Assembly (NCBI RefSeq): GCF_003987495.1
Contig: NZ_NGJU01000002.1
Span: 1 to 64,000, forward strand
DNA: 64,000 nt
Direction of reading: 5' to 3'
Source of the DNA: Vagococcus salmoninarum
GTDB taxonomy: Bacteria > Bacillota > Bacilli > Lactobacillales > Vagococcaceae
Positions 44,762 to 55,793 of this stretch are shown here, in pieces. A model generated the notes under the pieces. The model saw only the letters and a list, made by a program, of their open reading frames with translations, was not told the DNA's origin and did not search any database. The position numbers and the translations under genes are program-made. Positions within the stretch are counted from its first letter, which is position 1. The number at the start of each line of letters is the position of its first letter.

Positions 44762-44789
44762 AGTATAACACAAGATAATTAAATCACAA
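44762..44789 (-). promoter_or_regulatory. pflB promoter
   Basis: TTGTGA, a 16-base spacer and TATACT preceded by TGT (extended -10), minus strand. Confidence 0.6.
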
Positions 44790-44997
44790 GCTTTTTTTGT
44801 CAAAAACTATACAAAGGAGCTGTTTTTTAACATAATTATACTAAAAACGCTGTTTTAACAACCTTTCAAGTTTGAATATCTTTGAACAATCTTTTTCGCA
44901 GATCCAGCATTATTTGAAAAAACACCTCTTCCTCTGTACTATAACAGTTGCAATGTAATCGTTTTTTTGTATAACAGAGCAGTTGGAATAGCACAAC
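44790..44997. other. Intergenic region between parC and pflB
   Basis: Together with the pflB promoter this leaves over 300 bases without a gene. It is AT-rich, with several AACAG/CTGTT motifs and a poor cre-like sequence at 44954-44967. No gene or clear operator is visible. Confidence 0.4.
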
Positions 44998-45030
44998 AAA
45001 AAAACAGATAAGGGCAGCCCCTTACCTGTT
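44998..45030 (-). terminator. Terminator of parEC
   Basis: AACAG-x-TAAGGG/CCCTTA-x-CTGTT stem with one mismatch, 4-base loop and seven T on the minus strand. Confidence 0.8.
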
Positions 45031-45034
45031 AAGC

Positions 45035-47506
45035 TTATTTCGTTTCTGGTTTTTCTTTAATGACATCCATGTCAACTAACTTATGAACAGAGAATACTTC
45101 CCCATCTTTTTTCTCATCAGTAATAAATGAGCCATTGGATGTTCGGTCACTCATTGGGAAATCTTTCCCTTCAAAAGTGTAGCGGGTATTGTTTTGAGTG
45201 GTTATTTCGAGAGTCTGTCCTTTAATCGTTTCAGTCATATAAACTACGCGATGAGGATTATTTTTCAACTCACGAATGACCATTAAGCCTCGTTTAGCTC
45301 GACTTAGTGGCGGTATTTCTTGAGCTAACATCCGCTTAACTGCTCCCCGTTGAGTCACAATGACAATTGGCGTGTCGCCCTCAGGATAAACGAGTAAACC
45401 ATTAATGACATAATCGCCATCTTTTAAGTTAATTGATTTAACCCCAGCTGCTCGGGCGCCAACTGTTGTGACTTCATTTAAAGGATAACGTAAGCCGAAG
45501 CCCCGGTTACTGACTAAGAAGACATCTAGTGCCACATTATCATCAACTAAGTAACAGTCAACAATCTCTTCATTGTCACCTTTCAAGTTCATACACATCG
45601 TTGGTCGGCCTTTATATGTGCGCCAAACTGCGAATTCTGACATTTTGGTTTGTTTGATCATGCCATCTCTAGTAATAAAGACAAAAGACTTATCTTTCGC
45701 TATTTCTTTATAATCAAAGACACTAATAATCGCTTCATCGACTTCTAAGCCTGAAAGATGTTGGGAGATATGCTCGCCAACGTCTTTCCAACGAATATCT
45801 GGTAACTCATGAACCGGTCGGTAAATCATATTCCCTTGGTTTGTCACCATTAAAATATGTTCTAACGTATTCAATTGTTTTGCGTAAATTAATGTGTCCG
45901 TTTCTTTCATGCCAATTTCTTCTGGACTAGAGGCACTGAAAGAACGTAAGCCACTCCGTTTCATGTACCCTTCTTTCGTGACTGTGACAATCACGTCTTC
46001 TTGAGCGATTAAGACTTCGGTATCTACGACAATTTCTTGAATCTCCGTTTCAATTCTGGTCATTCGCGGCGTAGCATAGTTTTTCTTAACATCTCTTAAT
46101 TCCGCTTTCATGACTTTGAAGAGTTGGCTTTCGTCGTTTAAAATTAATAATAACCGACTGATTGTCTCAGCTAGTTCTTGGCCTTCCGCTTCTAGAGCGG
46201 TAATATCAGTATTCGTTAAACGGTACAATTGCAATGAAACGATGGCTTCAGCTTGTTCTTCCGTAAATTGATAAGCTGCCACTAAATTCATTTTAGCGTC
46301 TTTTTTATCTTTACTGCCACGAATCGTTGCAATCACTTCATCTAAAATTGATAAGGCTTTAATTAAACCTTCTACAATATGCTGACGTTTGCGGGCTTTT
46401 TTCAATTCAAAATCACTACGACGAGTAATGACATCTTTGCGGTGATCAACATACGCTTCTAAGAAGCGACGTAAACCAACTTGTTGCGGACGTTGCTTAT
46501 CAATCGCCACCATGTTGAAGTTATAATTGACTTGCAACTCAGTATTTTTGAAAAGATAGTTTAAAATCCCTTCAGCATTGGCTTCTTTTTTAAGTTCCAC
46601 CACAATTTGCAGGCCTGTTCGGTCACTTTCGTCACGAACTTCAGCAATCCCGTCAATTTTTTTGTTTAAACGGATTTCGTCCATCTTCTTAACGAGACTA
46701 GCTTTATTGACTTCATAAGGAATTTCATTAATGACGATTTGTTCCTTACCGCCCTTAATCCCTTCAATCTTCGTTTCAGAACGTAAGACGACCCGACCTT
46801 TACCTGTTTGATAGGCTTGTTTAATTTCTTTAACCCCTTGTAAAATACCACCTGTTGGGAAATCTGGTCCCGGAATAAATTCCATTAATTTATCTAGACT
46901 AGCATTCGGATGGTCAATCAAATAGATTGTCCCATCAATCACTTCACCTAAATTATGAGTAGGAATGTCCGTAGCATACCCAGCGGAGATCCCTGTAGAC
47001 CCATTGACTAATAAGTTTGGGTACTTAGCAGGTAAAACCGTTGGCTCTTTTTCAGTGTCATCAAAGTTCCAAACTAAATCAACTGTTTCTTTTTCAATGT
47101 CTTCTAAGAGTTCGCCACTTAATTTTGACAAGCGGGCTTCCGTATAACGCATCGCAGCTGGTGGATCACCATCCATACTACCATTGTTACCGTGCATTTC
47201 GATTAAGACGCCTCGAAGTTTCCAATCTTGGCTCATCCGAACCATGGCTTCATAAATACTACTGTCTCCGTGAGGGTGATAGTTACCCATAATATTACCT
47301 ACAGATTTAGCTGATTTTCTAAAAGCTTTATCATAGGTATTGCCATCATGATCCATGGCATATAAAATCCGGCGTTGAACAGGCTTTAAGCCATCTCTAA
47401 TATCTGGCAACGCCCGTTCTTGAATAATATACTTTGAATAGCGACCAAAGCGATCGCCCATCACTTCTTTCAGGGCAAGTTCTTGAATATCATCCCGTGC
47501 AGTCAT
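45035..47506 (-). CDS. parC: DNA topoisomerase IV subunit A
   Basis: An 823-residue type IIA topoisomerase subunit that, with ParE, decatenates daughter chromosomes. The catalytic tyrosine lies in AAMRYTEARL. The quinolone-determining region YHPHGDSSIYEAMV has Ser82 and Glu86 (E. coli Ser80 and Glu84), the quinolone-sensitive residues. The C-terminal domain has repeated beta-pinwheel blades (for example FVFITRDGMIKQTKMSEF). It lies 15 bases after parE; pairing with a ParE-type subunit distinguishes it from GyrA. Confidence 0.96.
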   Translation of the reverse strand: MTARDDIQELALKEVMGDRFGRYSKYIIQERALPDIRDGLKPVQRRILYAMDHDGNTYDKAFRKSAKSVGNIMGNYHPHGDSSIYEAMVRMSQDWKLRGVLIEMHGNNGSMDGDPPAAMRYTEARLSKLSGELLEDIEKETVDLVWNFDDTEKEPTVLPAKYPNLLVNGSTGISAGYATDIPTHNLGEVIDGTIYLIDHPNASLDKLMEFIPGPDFPTGGILQGVKEIKQAYQTGKGRVVLRSETKIEGIKGGKEQIVINEIPYEVNKASLVKKMDEIRLNKKIDGIAEVRDESDRTGLQIVVELKKEANAEGILNYLFKNTELQVNYNFNMVAIDKQRPQQVGLRRFLEAYVDHRKDVITRRSDFELKKARKRQHIVEGLIKALSILDEVIATIRGSKDKKDAKMNLVAAYQFTEEQAEAIVSLQLYRLTNTDITALEAEGQELAETISRLLLILNDESQLFKVMKAELRDVKKNYATPRMTRIETEIQEIVVDTEVLIAQEDVIVTVTKEGYMKRSGLRSFSASSPEEIGMKETDTLIYAKQLNTLEHILMVTNQGNMIYRPVHELPDIRWKDVGEHISQHLSGLEVDEAIISVFDYKEIAKDKSFVFITRDGMIKQTKMSEFAVWRTYKGRPTMCMNLKGDNEEIVDCYLVDDNVALDVFLVSNRGFGLRYPLNEVTTVGARAAGVKSINLKDGDYVINGLLVYPEGDTPIVIVTQRGAVKRMLAQEIPPLSRAKRGLMVIRELKNNPHRVVYMTETIKGQTLEITTQNNTRYTFEGKDFPMSDRTSNGSFITDEKKDGEVFSVHKLVDMDVIKEKPETK

Positions 47507-47521
47507 CTTGATGTCACTTCC

Positions 47522-49684
<2,163 letters not shown>

Positions 49685-49837
49685 GCTATTTTGTACTTCT
49701 TATAGTTCTTGCTAAAGGCTTTTCCCTTTAAGTACACCTCATTGTCAGAGTCTCATGTCAGCCTTCTGCTCTTAATAGAAGTTAAGTTAGCGTATCATAG
49801 AATAAATCAAGACGCAACTGGCTACTAACCTTTCAAC
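49685..49837. other. Intergenic remainder between parE and the epimerase gene
   Basis: The 330 bases between the two divergent genes hold two promoters and otherwise no feature that I can identify. Confidence 0.4.
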
Positions 49838-49866
49838 TTGGGCTTTTACTGACAATTTGTTATGAT
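49838..49866 (+). promoter_or_regulatory. Promoter of the epimerase gene
   Basis: TTGGGC, a 17-base spacer and TATGAT with TGT extension, 43 bases before the start codon. Confidence 0.6.
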
Positions 49867-49908
49867 AGAAAAGAATAATCGCAAGTTTAGCGAGAATGGA
49901 GCAATTAA

Positions 49909-50796
49909 ATGAAAAAAATCTTAGTCTTAGGTGGCACCCGCTATTTTGGTCAAAAAGTCGTTCAAGAGTTTATTACTGCCGGTCATGATGTGACTGTCGC
50001 AACTCGAGGCCAAAGGACTGATCCTTTTGAGAATCATGTGACACGGGTCGTAATCGACCGTCACGATGGGGAACATCCTAGTTGGCCAATCCTAGGCGCC
50101 CAACAATGGGACGTCGTTTTCGATAATATTTGCTTTACTGAAAATGATGCTAACATCGCCTTAACTTATTTAAAAGAAGTCAAACATTACTTAGTGACTT
50201 CTAGCTTAGCTGTCTATGAAGGTGAGTCTACGAGTACTGGCTTTAAGGAAGCTGACTTTGCTCCTAGTAGCTATCGTTACACACCTAGTCCTGAAGTCAG
50301 CTATGGTGAAGGCAAACGCCAAGTCGAAACTTATTTTACTCACAGGGCTACTTTTCCAGTCACCTACTTACGCTTTCCAGTCGTTTTAGACGATGACGAC
50401 TATACTGAACGGTTACATTATTACATCCGCAAAGTCTTACAAGGAGAAAGCATTACTTTCCGACGGTCTGAAGGGCTTTTTGGTTTCATTCGCGCCTCAG
50501 AGATTCCCCAAGCGATTACTTTTGTCATTGCTAATAACGTCTTTGGTCCTTTAAACATTGCTTCTGACGCACCTTTTACAACAGAAAGGTTCTTAGCCAC
50601 TTTAGCAAACACGACTGGCAAAGAACCCCTCCTTAGGATTGGTTCTGAAGATATTTCCCCTTTTTCTCATTACGATTCTGTTTTAGACTTAAGTCGTTTA
50701 AGTGAGGTAGGTTATCCAGTCACTTCTTTAGCTTCTTGGTTACCTGATTTAATGAAACGGCTAACAGTCCAAGAACAGCAAAATGTAACTAAATAA
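49909..50796 (+). CDS. NAD-dependent epimerase/dehydratase-like protein
   Basis: A 295-residue extended short-chain dehydrogenase-like protein. The nucleotide motif is ILVLGGTRYFGQKV, followed by VTVATRGQRT; the strand VTSSLAVYEG holds the Ser/Tyr region and SYGEGKRQVETYF the YxxxK. The family also contains RNA-binding CSP41-like and isoflavone reductase-like proteins, so catalysis is not certain. Single-gene unit with promoter and terminator. Confidence 0.78.
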   Translation: MKKILVLGGTRYFGQKVVQEFITAGHDVTVATRGQRTDPFENHVTRVVIDRHDGEHPSWPILGAQQWDVVFDNICFTENDANIALTYLKEVKHYLVTSSLAVYEGESTSTGFKEADFAPSSYRYTPSPEVSYGEGKRQVETYFTHRATFPVTYLRFPVVLDDDDYTERLHYYIRKVLQGESITFRRSEGLFGFIRASEIPQAITFVIANNVFGPLNIASDAPFTTERFLATLANTTGKEPLLRIGSEDISPFSHYDSVLDLSRLSEVGYPVTSLASWLPDLMKRLTVQEQQNVTK

Positions 50797-50805
50797 AGAC
50801 AAATG

Positions 50806-50837
50806 AAAAAACCATTGAGACATTTCAATGGTTTTTT
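50806..50837. terminator. Bidirectional terminator
   Basis: Perfect 13-bp stem AAAAAACCATTGA/TCAATGGTTTTTT with a 6-base loop; serves the epimerase gene and the converging small membrane protein gene. Confidence 0.85.
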
Positions 50838-50845
50838 GGCCTTAA

Positions 50846-51034
50846 TTAATCACGACTCCGTTTTTTCTTTTTACGTGAACTACTACTACTTGAATTGTGA
50901 GTCAGTTCCTCAAGTTGATCTTCTAACTCTTCGATGCGACTACTAAGTCCGTTTGCCTTAAGAAAAGCGATTAAACTAACAAGAAGTGCTAGTAAGCCTG
51001 CAACTAGACCGATTATTTGCATAATATTGCTCAT
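50846..51034 (-). CDS. Small membrane protein with coiled coil and basic tail, 62 residues
   Basis: An N-terminal helix (MQIIGLVAGLLALLVSLIAFL), a short coiled coil (RIEELEDQLEEL), a serine stretch and a lysine-rich end. GGAGG precedes the ATG. Not recognised. The basic tail would face the cytoplasm and could touch nucleic acid or membrane phospholipid, which is speculation. Confidence 0.55.
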   Translation of the reverse strand: MSNIMQIIGLVAGLLALLVSLIAFLKANGLSSRIEELEDQLEELTHNSSSSSSRKKKKRSRD

Positions 51035-51165
51035 TTTTCTGCCTCCATCTGTATAATATAACGCGAGATTACCTTTTAAGTAAGGTCTGCTATTTATAAT
51101 ACTAGCATACTTAGCTTCTCATTCATTCTAACATATAAAATATTTTTTGTTAACTAAATACCCGA

Positions 51166-51609
51166 TTAAATTACAAGGTCCGTCACATCATCTAACTGAC
51201 TATCCAAGAGTCTTTGAAACGCCTCTCCTTGCTTTTTCAAAAGACTTTCCTCACGGGAAACTTGATATTTCCCGAATGTCTCTGCCCCTAAGATAAGAGC
51301 TTCGAAGGTGACAGGCTTCGAACTACTTGTACTACTCGTAATTTCTTTTAGTAGTGCCTGACTGTCAGTCACACATAAACTAGTAAATTCATGAATAAAG
51401 CTGAGATCTAAGTCTTGGCTTTTTTTGTCATTTAAATTCTGGGCCTTAATGTATTCGTTTAAATAACTTAAGGCAAAGGCCACTTTTTCAACTTGATGTT
51501 CTCCTGGCCTTAAGTCAATCGCCGTGGCTTGGATGAAATCAGTCATTTCGCCTTGCCAATCCCTTGGCTCTTGCTTGTTTTTTTGTCGTTTTTTAAACCA
51601 TTTCACCAC
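51166..51609 (-). CDS. Hypothetical protein, 147 residues
   Basis: A soluble, mainly helical protein with a very basic start (MVKWFKKRQKNKQ) and an acidic end. No family recognised. The GTG start has GAGGG seven bases ahead, and it begins three bases past the stop of the CoA-binding protein gene, so the two are one operon. Confidence 0.55.
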   Translation of the reverse strand: MVKWFKKRQKNKQEPRDWQGEMTDFIQATAIDLRPGEHQVEKVAFALSYLNEYIKAQNLNDKKSQDLDLSFIHEFTSLCVTDSQALLKEITSSTSSSKPVTFEALILGAETFGKYQVSREESLLKKQGEAFQRLLDSQLDDVTDLVI

Positions 51610-51612
51610 TAG

Positions 51613-52056
51613 CTAGCCCTCTTTCTGCGTTCCTTCGTGAAGTAAGCGTAACTCGATATCAATGCAACGATTCATAATCGTATTTTCTCGTTGCGCCGCT
51701 GTTAAAATATCGGCTGCTGCTTGGCTTTCTAAACCTAACTGAGCCCAAAAGACTTTAGCCTCAGTTTTGACAAATTCTTCCGCCACTTCAGCTAAAAATT
51801 CACTGCGGCGGAAAACATCGACGATATCAATTTCCCCTGGTATATCCGCTAATTGGGCATAAACAGTTTCACCTAAAATCTCTTGTCCTGCTAGGACGGG
51901 ATTAACTGGGATAATTTCGTAACCATAGTCTTGTAAATTAGCGGCTACTCGATAGCTTGTGCGATCTGGTTTATTACTTAAACCCACTACGGCAATTCGT
52001 TTGGCTGTTCTTAAAATATCAAAAATTCTTTCTTGGCTTGGATTTGTAAAGGTCAT
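51613..52056 (-). CDS. CoA-binding protein (CoA_binding_2, YccU type)
   Basis: A 147-residue Rossmann-like domain related to the CoA-binding part of succinyl-CoA synthetase. IAVVGLSNKPDRTSYRVAANLQ is the nucleotide loop; DIVDVFRRSE and FWAQLGLES follow, and NRCIDIE is near the end. A metabolic or regulatory role is unproven. It is often found near parE in Enterococcus and relatives. GGAGG precedes the ATG. Confidence 0.82.
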   Translation of the reverse strand: MTFTNPSQERIFDILRTAKRIAVVGLSNKPDRTSYRVAANLQDYGYEIIPVNPVLAGQEILGETVYAQLADIPGEIDIVDVFRRSEFLAEVAEEFVKTEAKVFWAQLGLESQAAADILTAAQRENTIMNRCIDIELRLLHEGTQKEG

Positions 52057-52168
52057 CTGATTTCCTCCTCTAAAATTAACTACTGTCTAACTGCTTTCTA
52101 TTTTAGCCTATTTCTATTAATTGTTAAAGAATTAGCCCTTTAAAACTAAATTGAATTGCTAAATTTTA

Positions 52169-52198
52169 TTGAAAATTAGCTCGCAACTGTGATACTAT
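52169..52198 (+). promoter_or_regulatory. Promoter of the LOG gene
   Basis: TTGAAA, an 18-base spacer and TACTAT, with TG one base before the -10. The -10 lies inside a perfect palindrome. Confidence 0.5.
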
Positions 52199-52236
52199 AT
52201 ATAGTATTGATAACTAAATAAAAAACTATATATAGT
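52192..52236 (+). promoter_or_regulatory. Twin palindromic operators ahead of the LOG gene
   Basis: Two identical copies of the perfect palindrome ACTATATATAGT, at 52194-52205 and 52225-52236, 31 bases apart (about three helical turns). The first extends to a 16-base palindrome, ATACTATATATAGTAT. They cover the -10 and the start of the leader, ending four bases before the ribosome site. Confidence 0.6.
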
Positions 52237-52253
52237 GCAAGGAGAATGTCTAA

Positions 52254-52820
52254 ATGATTAAAAATGTTGCTGTTTACTGTGGTTCAAACACCGGTAAACG
52301 ACCTGATTATACAAAAGCTGCCATGACTTTAGGTAAGTGGTTAACTGAAAATAATTACGGCCTAGTTTACGGTGGTGCAAGTCTCGGCTTAATGGGAACA
52401 CTAGCGGAAACGGTCATGGAAAATCAAGGACACGTGATTGGGGTCATGCCTGAGATACTAACTAAGCGAGAAATTGCCAACCCTAAAATTAATGAATTTA
52501 TTACTGTGCCGGACATGCACGTCCGCAAAAAAACGATGATTGAGCGCGCCGATGCCTTTATCGCAATGCCTGGTGGTTGCGGCACCATGGAAGAAATTTT
52601 TGAAGTCATTACTTGGTCCCAAATTGGTGCCCATCAAAAACCCTTTGCCTTTTACAATGTGGCTGGTTACTACAACCATTTAGTTGATTTCTTAAACGTC
52701 ATGGAAGACGAAGGCTTTACAGCCCACAAACACCGTCAAGACATTATTATTAGCGACTCCCTTGAGACAATTAATAATCATTTTAACAACTACGAAAGTC
52801 CTGGTGTCAAAACTTATTAA
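52254..52820 (+). CDS. LOG family protein (TIGR00730-type nucleotide phosphoribohydrolase)
   Basis: A 188-residue Lonely Guy family protein. The motif PGGCGTMEE (residues 106-114) and the preceding VRKKTMIERADAFIA match the PGGxGTxxE and R-K signature. Homologues release bases from nucleoside 5'-monophosphates, including cytokinin precursors. AAGGAGAA precedes the ATG. Its promoter holds an unusual double palindrome, which suggests dedicated regulation. Confidence 0.88.
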   Translation: MIKNVAVYCGSNTGKRPDYTKAAMTLGKWLTENNYGLVYGGASLGLMGTLAETVMENQGHVIGVMPEILTKREIANPKINEFITVPDMHVRKKTMIERADAFIAMPGGCGTMEEIFEVITWSQIGAHQKPFAFYNVAGYYNHLVDFLNVMEDEGFTAHKHRQDIIISDSLETINNHFNNYESPGVKTY

Positions 52821-52859
52821 AGCTATTTCAGAAATAATAGACGAAATAAACTCAGATGA

Positions 52860-52888
52860 TTGTTCCAATTATTATTTCATGGTAAAAT
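52860..52888 (+). promoter_or_regulatory. plsY promoter
   Basis: TTGTTC, a 17-base spacer and TAAAAT, 34 bases before the start codon. Confidence 0.6.
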
Positions 52889-52922
52889 GATGCCTAGTCT
52901 TATTATGAGGAGTTAATTATTG

Positions 52923-53546
52923 ATGAAAATTGCACTAGTATTTTTAATCGCATATTTATTAGGCTCAATCCCTTCAGGTGTTTGGGTAGGAAAACTATTT
53001 TTCAAAAAAGATCCCCGAGAACATGGCAGTGGCAATTCCGGGACAACGAATACTTTCCGAGTCCTTGGAAAAACCGCTGGGGTCACTGTTTTACTGATGG
53101 ATATTCTCAAAGGAACTTTAGCAACGATGTTACCACTATTCTTTAATGTTTCAATCAACCCGATGTGGTTCGGTTTAGCAGCAGTCATTGGACATACCTT
53201 CCCCATCTTTGCTAACTTTAAAGGTGGCAAAGCCGTGGCAACTAGTGCTGGCATGTTATTAGCTTACAACCCCCTCTTCTTTATTTATTCTGCAAGTATT
53301 TTTGTTGTAACCTTATTAATAACTAGTATGGTTAGTTTGACTAGTATGATTAGTGCTTTACTCATTACTTTGTCGACTTTCTTACTGCCTTTAGTCTTCC
53401 CGCAAATTTTGCCAGGATTTGACTGGCTCTTAACTTTAATTGCTTGTGGCTTAACTGTTTTTATTTTTATTAGACATAAAGACAACATTACTCGGATCAA
53501 AAACGGCACGGAAAGCCGTGTGCCTTTTGGTTTAAATAAAAAATAA
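52923..53546 (+). CDS. plsY: Glycerol-3-phosphate acyltransferase PlsY
   Basis: A 207-residue membrane enzyme that transfers acyl groups from acyl-phosphate to glycerol 3-phosphate, the first step of phospholipid synthesis in most Gram-positives. Conserved motifs are [31 protein letters not shown] (motif 1), [21 protein letters not shown] (motif 2) and [16 protein letters not shown] (motif 3). Five helices. ATG at 52923 chosen over a TTG at 52920; AGGAG lies upstream. Confidence 0.95.
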   Translation: MKIALVFLIAYLLGSIPSGVWVGKLFFKKDPREHGSGNSGTTNTFRVLGKTAGVTVLLMDILKGTLATMLPLFFNVSINPMWFGLAAVIGHTFPIFANFKGGKAVATSAGMLLAYNPLFFIYSASIFVVTLLITSMVSLTSMISALLITLSTFLLPLVFPQILPGFDWLLTLIACGLTVFIFIRHKDNITRIKNGTESRVPFGLNKK

Positions 53547-53562
53547 GTTCCCCTTAAACACT

Positions 53563-53595
53563 GTAGAAGAAACCGCCCTTTCTTCTACTTTTTTT
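53563..53595 (+). terminator. plsY terminator
   Basis: Perfect 10-bp stem GTAGAAGAAA/TTTCTTCTAC with 6-base loop and seven T. Confidence 0.88.
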
Positions 53596-53634
53596 GTACA
53601 ATCCGACATTATGAGAATATTTTAATCAATTACA

Positions 53635-53643
53635 TGTTATAAT
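53635..53643 (+). promoter_or_regulatory. ald promoter (extended -10)
   Basis: TGT followed by TATAAT; no good -35 element is seen at the usual distance. Confidence 0.5.
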
Positions 53644-53682
53644 AGTCATGTAGTTATTTAAATATTGAAAGTAGGTTGTAAA

Positions 53683-54795
53683 ATGTTAATAGGAATTCCA
53701 AAAGAAGTTAAGAACAATGAAAATCGCGTTGGTATTACGCCCGACGGTGTCGCTCGATTTGTTGCTAATGGACACGCAGTTCGCGTAGAAAGAGATGCTG
53801 GAACAGGTTCTGGATTTTCTGATAACGAGTATGAAGAAGCTGGTGCAACCATTCACCAAAAAGCCGCTGATGTTTGGGCAGCTGATATGGTTATCAAGGT
53901 CAAAGAACCTTTAGAAGAAGAGTTTGACCATCTAAGAGAAGATTTAATCTTATACACATACCTCCATCTAGCTCCGGCTAAAGAACTAACTGAAGAATTA
54001 GTTAATAAAGGCGTCACAGCCATCGCTTATGAAACCATTCAACTGGCTGACCGAACATTGCCCTTACTTGTTCCAATGAGCGAAATCGCTGGGCGCATGT
54101 CTGTCCAAATTGGTGCGCAATTTCTAGAGAAAACCAATGGTGGTAAAGGGATTTTATTATCAGGAATTCCTGGAGTTATGCGTGGCCACGTCGTCATTAT
54201 TGGTGGTGGGAATGTTGGAGCTAATGCGGCTAAAATCGCAACTGGTTTTGGTGCTAATGTCACAATCTTAGACATTAACCAACAACGTTTAGCCCAACTT
54301 GAAACTATTTTTGGAAATAGTATCCAAACCTTAATTTCCAACCCGGCTAATATTGCAGCCGCCGTTGCTGAAGCTGACGTCGTTATCGGTACAGTCTTAA
54401 TTCCTGGGGCTCGTCCGCCGAAATTAGTCACTGAAGAGATGATTAAAACAATGGACCCTGGTTCGGTGATTATCGACGTCGCAATTGATCAAGGTGGTAT
54501 TTTTGAAACCATTGATAAAATCACCACTCACGCAGATCCAGTCTATGTTAAACACGGTGTCTTACACTACGCTGTTGCTAATATGCCTGGGGCTGTTGCT
54601 AAAACAGCAACGATGGCCTTAACAAATGCAACTATTCCTTACGCAATCACGATTGCTAACAAAGGACTAGTGAAAGCCCTGAATGATAGCCTACCTTTAC
54701 AAAAAGGGGTTAACACTTATCAAAAACAATTAACTAATCGGGCAGTCGCTCACTCGCAAGACAGTGAATACACCGACTTATTAAACTTAATTTAA
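53683..54795 (+). CDS. ald: Alanine dehydrogenase
   Basis: A 370-residue enzyme interconverting L-alanine and pyruvate plus ammonia with NAD. Arg15 (ENRVGITP), Lys74 (IKVKEP) and His95 (YTYLHLAP) match the active-site residues known in the Bacillus enzyme; the NAD site is [14 protein letters not shown]. The ATG at 53683 is chosen; a frame from 53665 adds six residues with no ribosome site. Single-gene unit. Confidence 0.95.
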   Translation: MLIGIPKEVKNNENRVGITPDGVARFVANGHAVRVERDAGTGSGFSDNEYEEAGATIHQKAADVWAADMVIKVKEPLEEEFDHLREDLILYTYLHLAPAKELTEELVNKGVTAIAYETIQLADRTLPLLVPMSEIAGRMSVQIGAQFLEKTNGGKGILLSGIPGVMRGHVVIIGGGNVGANAAKIATGFGANVTILDINQQRLAQLETIFGNSIQTLISNPANIAAAVAEADVVIGTVLIPGARPPKLVTEEMIKTMDPGSVIIDVAIDQGGIFETIDKITTHADPVYVKHGVLHYAVANMPGAVAKTATMALTNATIPYAITIANKGLVKALNDSLPLQKGVNTYQKQLTNRAVAHSQDSEYTDLLNLI

Positions 54796-54799
54796 GCCA

Positions 54800-54835
54800 A
54801 AAAGGAAAGTGATGCTTAGTCACTTTCCTTTTTTT
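54800..54835 (+). terminator. ald terminator
   Basis: Perfect 12-bp stem AAAGGAAAGTGA/TCACTTTCCTTT followed by a T run. Confidence 0.88.
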
Positions 54836-54844
54836 ATTGCAAAA

Positions 54845-54883
54845 TAAAAAGTAGCTGACTTTTAAGTCTTAGCTACTTTTTGT
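54845..54883 (-). terminator. Terminator of the xerC-hslVU-codY-lacX operon
   Basis: Perfect 11-bp stem AAAAAGTAGCT/AGCTACTTTTT with a 14-base loop, T-rich on both sides; about 20 bases past the lacX stop. Confidence 0.75.
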
Positions 54884-54902
54884 TTACATAATATTTTTAT
54901 CG

Positions 54903-55778
54903 TTAATTAATCTCAATCGTGTACTGGGTTTTGAAAATTTCTTGACTGGCTAAATGATTAATGCCTAATTTTTCTGTTAACTCCCCAGTAGCCTCTACAG
55001 TGTCAGCTACGCCACACCAAGGTTCAATACACACAAACGGTGATTCTAAGGGATAAGGGCTCCAAATACCTACATAAGGCATGTTATCGTAGGAAACAGT
55101 CACACTGTGTGGTGTTTTATCCGACTTAATGCTGTAGCTATTCGTTCCCACTGTTTCATAAACAATCGCATCGTTTTTAAATAAGGCTCGTGTTAAGGCG
55201 ATGTCCGTATTCGTTTGCCCTAACGTTTTGTTTGCTAAATCAATGTATGGCCCTTTTAAAGGCAAGACTAAGCGGGATTTTTTAGGTGCAAAACGTAAGA
55301 AATAGTCTTCAAAGTTTCCTTGATTTCCTAGTGGCACGTTAAAGGCTGGATGTCCGCCAATTGAAAAGTACATCGGTCCTTTTCCAGTATTTTCAACGTG
55401 GTAACTACAAATCAGTTGATTGCCAACTAATTCGTAACTTAAAATCAATTCAAACTCAAAAGGATAAACCTTTCGGCTCTCTTCATTACTCAATAAGCTA
55501 AAGGCAATCCTAGTTGCGGTGTGCTCTTTAACAGCAAACCGTTGATCCCGAGCAAAACCATGTTGTCCTAGGTAGTAAGTCACCCCTTCATAACGATAAG
55601 AATCGTCTTTTAAACGGCCAACATTTGGAAACAAGACTGGGGCTTGACGTCCCCAAAATTCCGGATTTCCTTGCCATAAGTATTCAATGTTGTCTTCTTG
55701 ATTCTGAATACTCGTTAATTCTCCTCCTAATTCACTAAAGGAAACTTTTAAACACTCATTTTCAATCATTAATACCAT
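54903..55778 (-). CDS. Aldose 1-epimerase family protein (LacX-like)
   Basis: A 291-residue galactose mutarotase-like beta-sandwich protein. LGGELTSIQNQEDNIEYLWQG at the start, FPNVGRLKDDSYRYEG, the catalytic His region LGQHGFARDQRF and the GGHPAFNVPL motif identify the LacX branch. CIEPWCGVAD near the end carries the conserved Glu. The sugar is not determined. AAGGAG precedes the ATG; it is 15 bases after codY and thus the last gene of the operon. Confidence 0.82.
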   Translation of the reverse strand: MVLMIENECLKVSFSELGGELTSIQNQEDNIEYLWQGNPEFWGRQAPVLFPNVGRLKDDSYRYEGVTYYLGQHGFARDQRFAVKEHTATRIAFSLLSNEESRKVYPFEFELILSYELVGNQLICSYHVENTGKGPMYFSIGGHPAFNVPLGNQGNFEDYFLRFAPKKSRLVLPLKGPYIDLANKTLGQTNTDIALTRALFKNDAIVYETVGTNSYSIKSDKTPHSVTVSYDNMPYVGIWSPYPLESPFVCIEPWCGVADTVEATGELTEKLGINHLASQEIFKTQYTIEIN

Positions 55779-55793
55779 TGCAATAATCTCCTT

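Noticed and set aside
44954-44967. cre-like sequence TGTAATCGTTTTTT upstream of pflB
   Set aside because: It fits only one half of the CcpA consensus; the second half is a plain T run.
46666-47292. Overlapping frames on both strands inside parC and other long genes
   Set aside because: They are shadows of strongly coding genes, with no ribosome sites and no recognisable domains.
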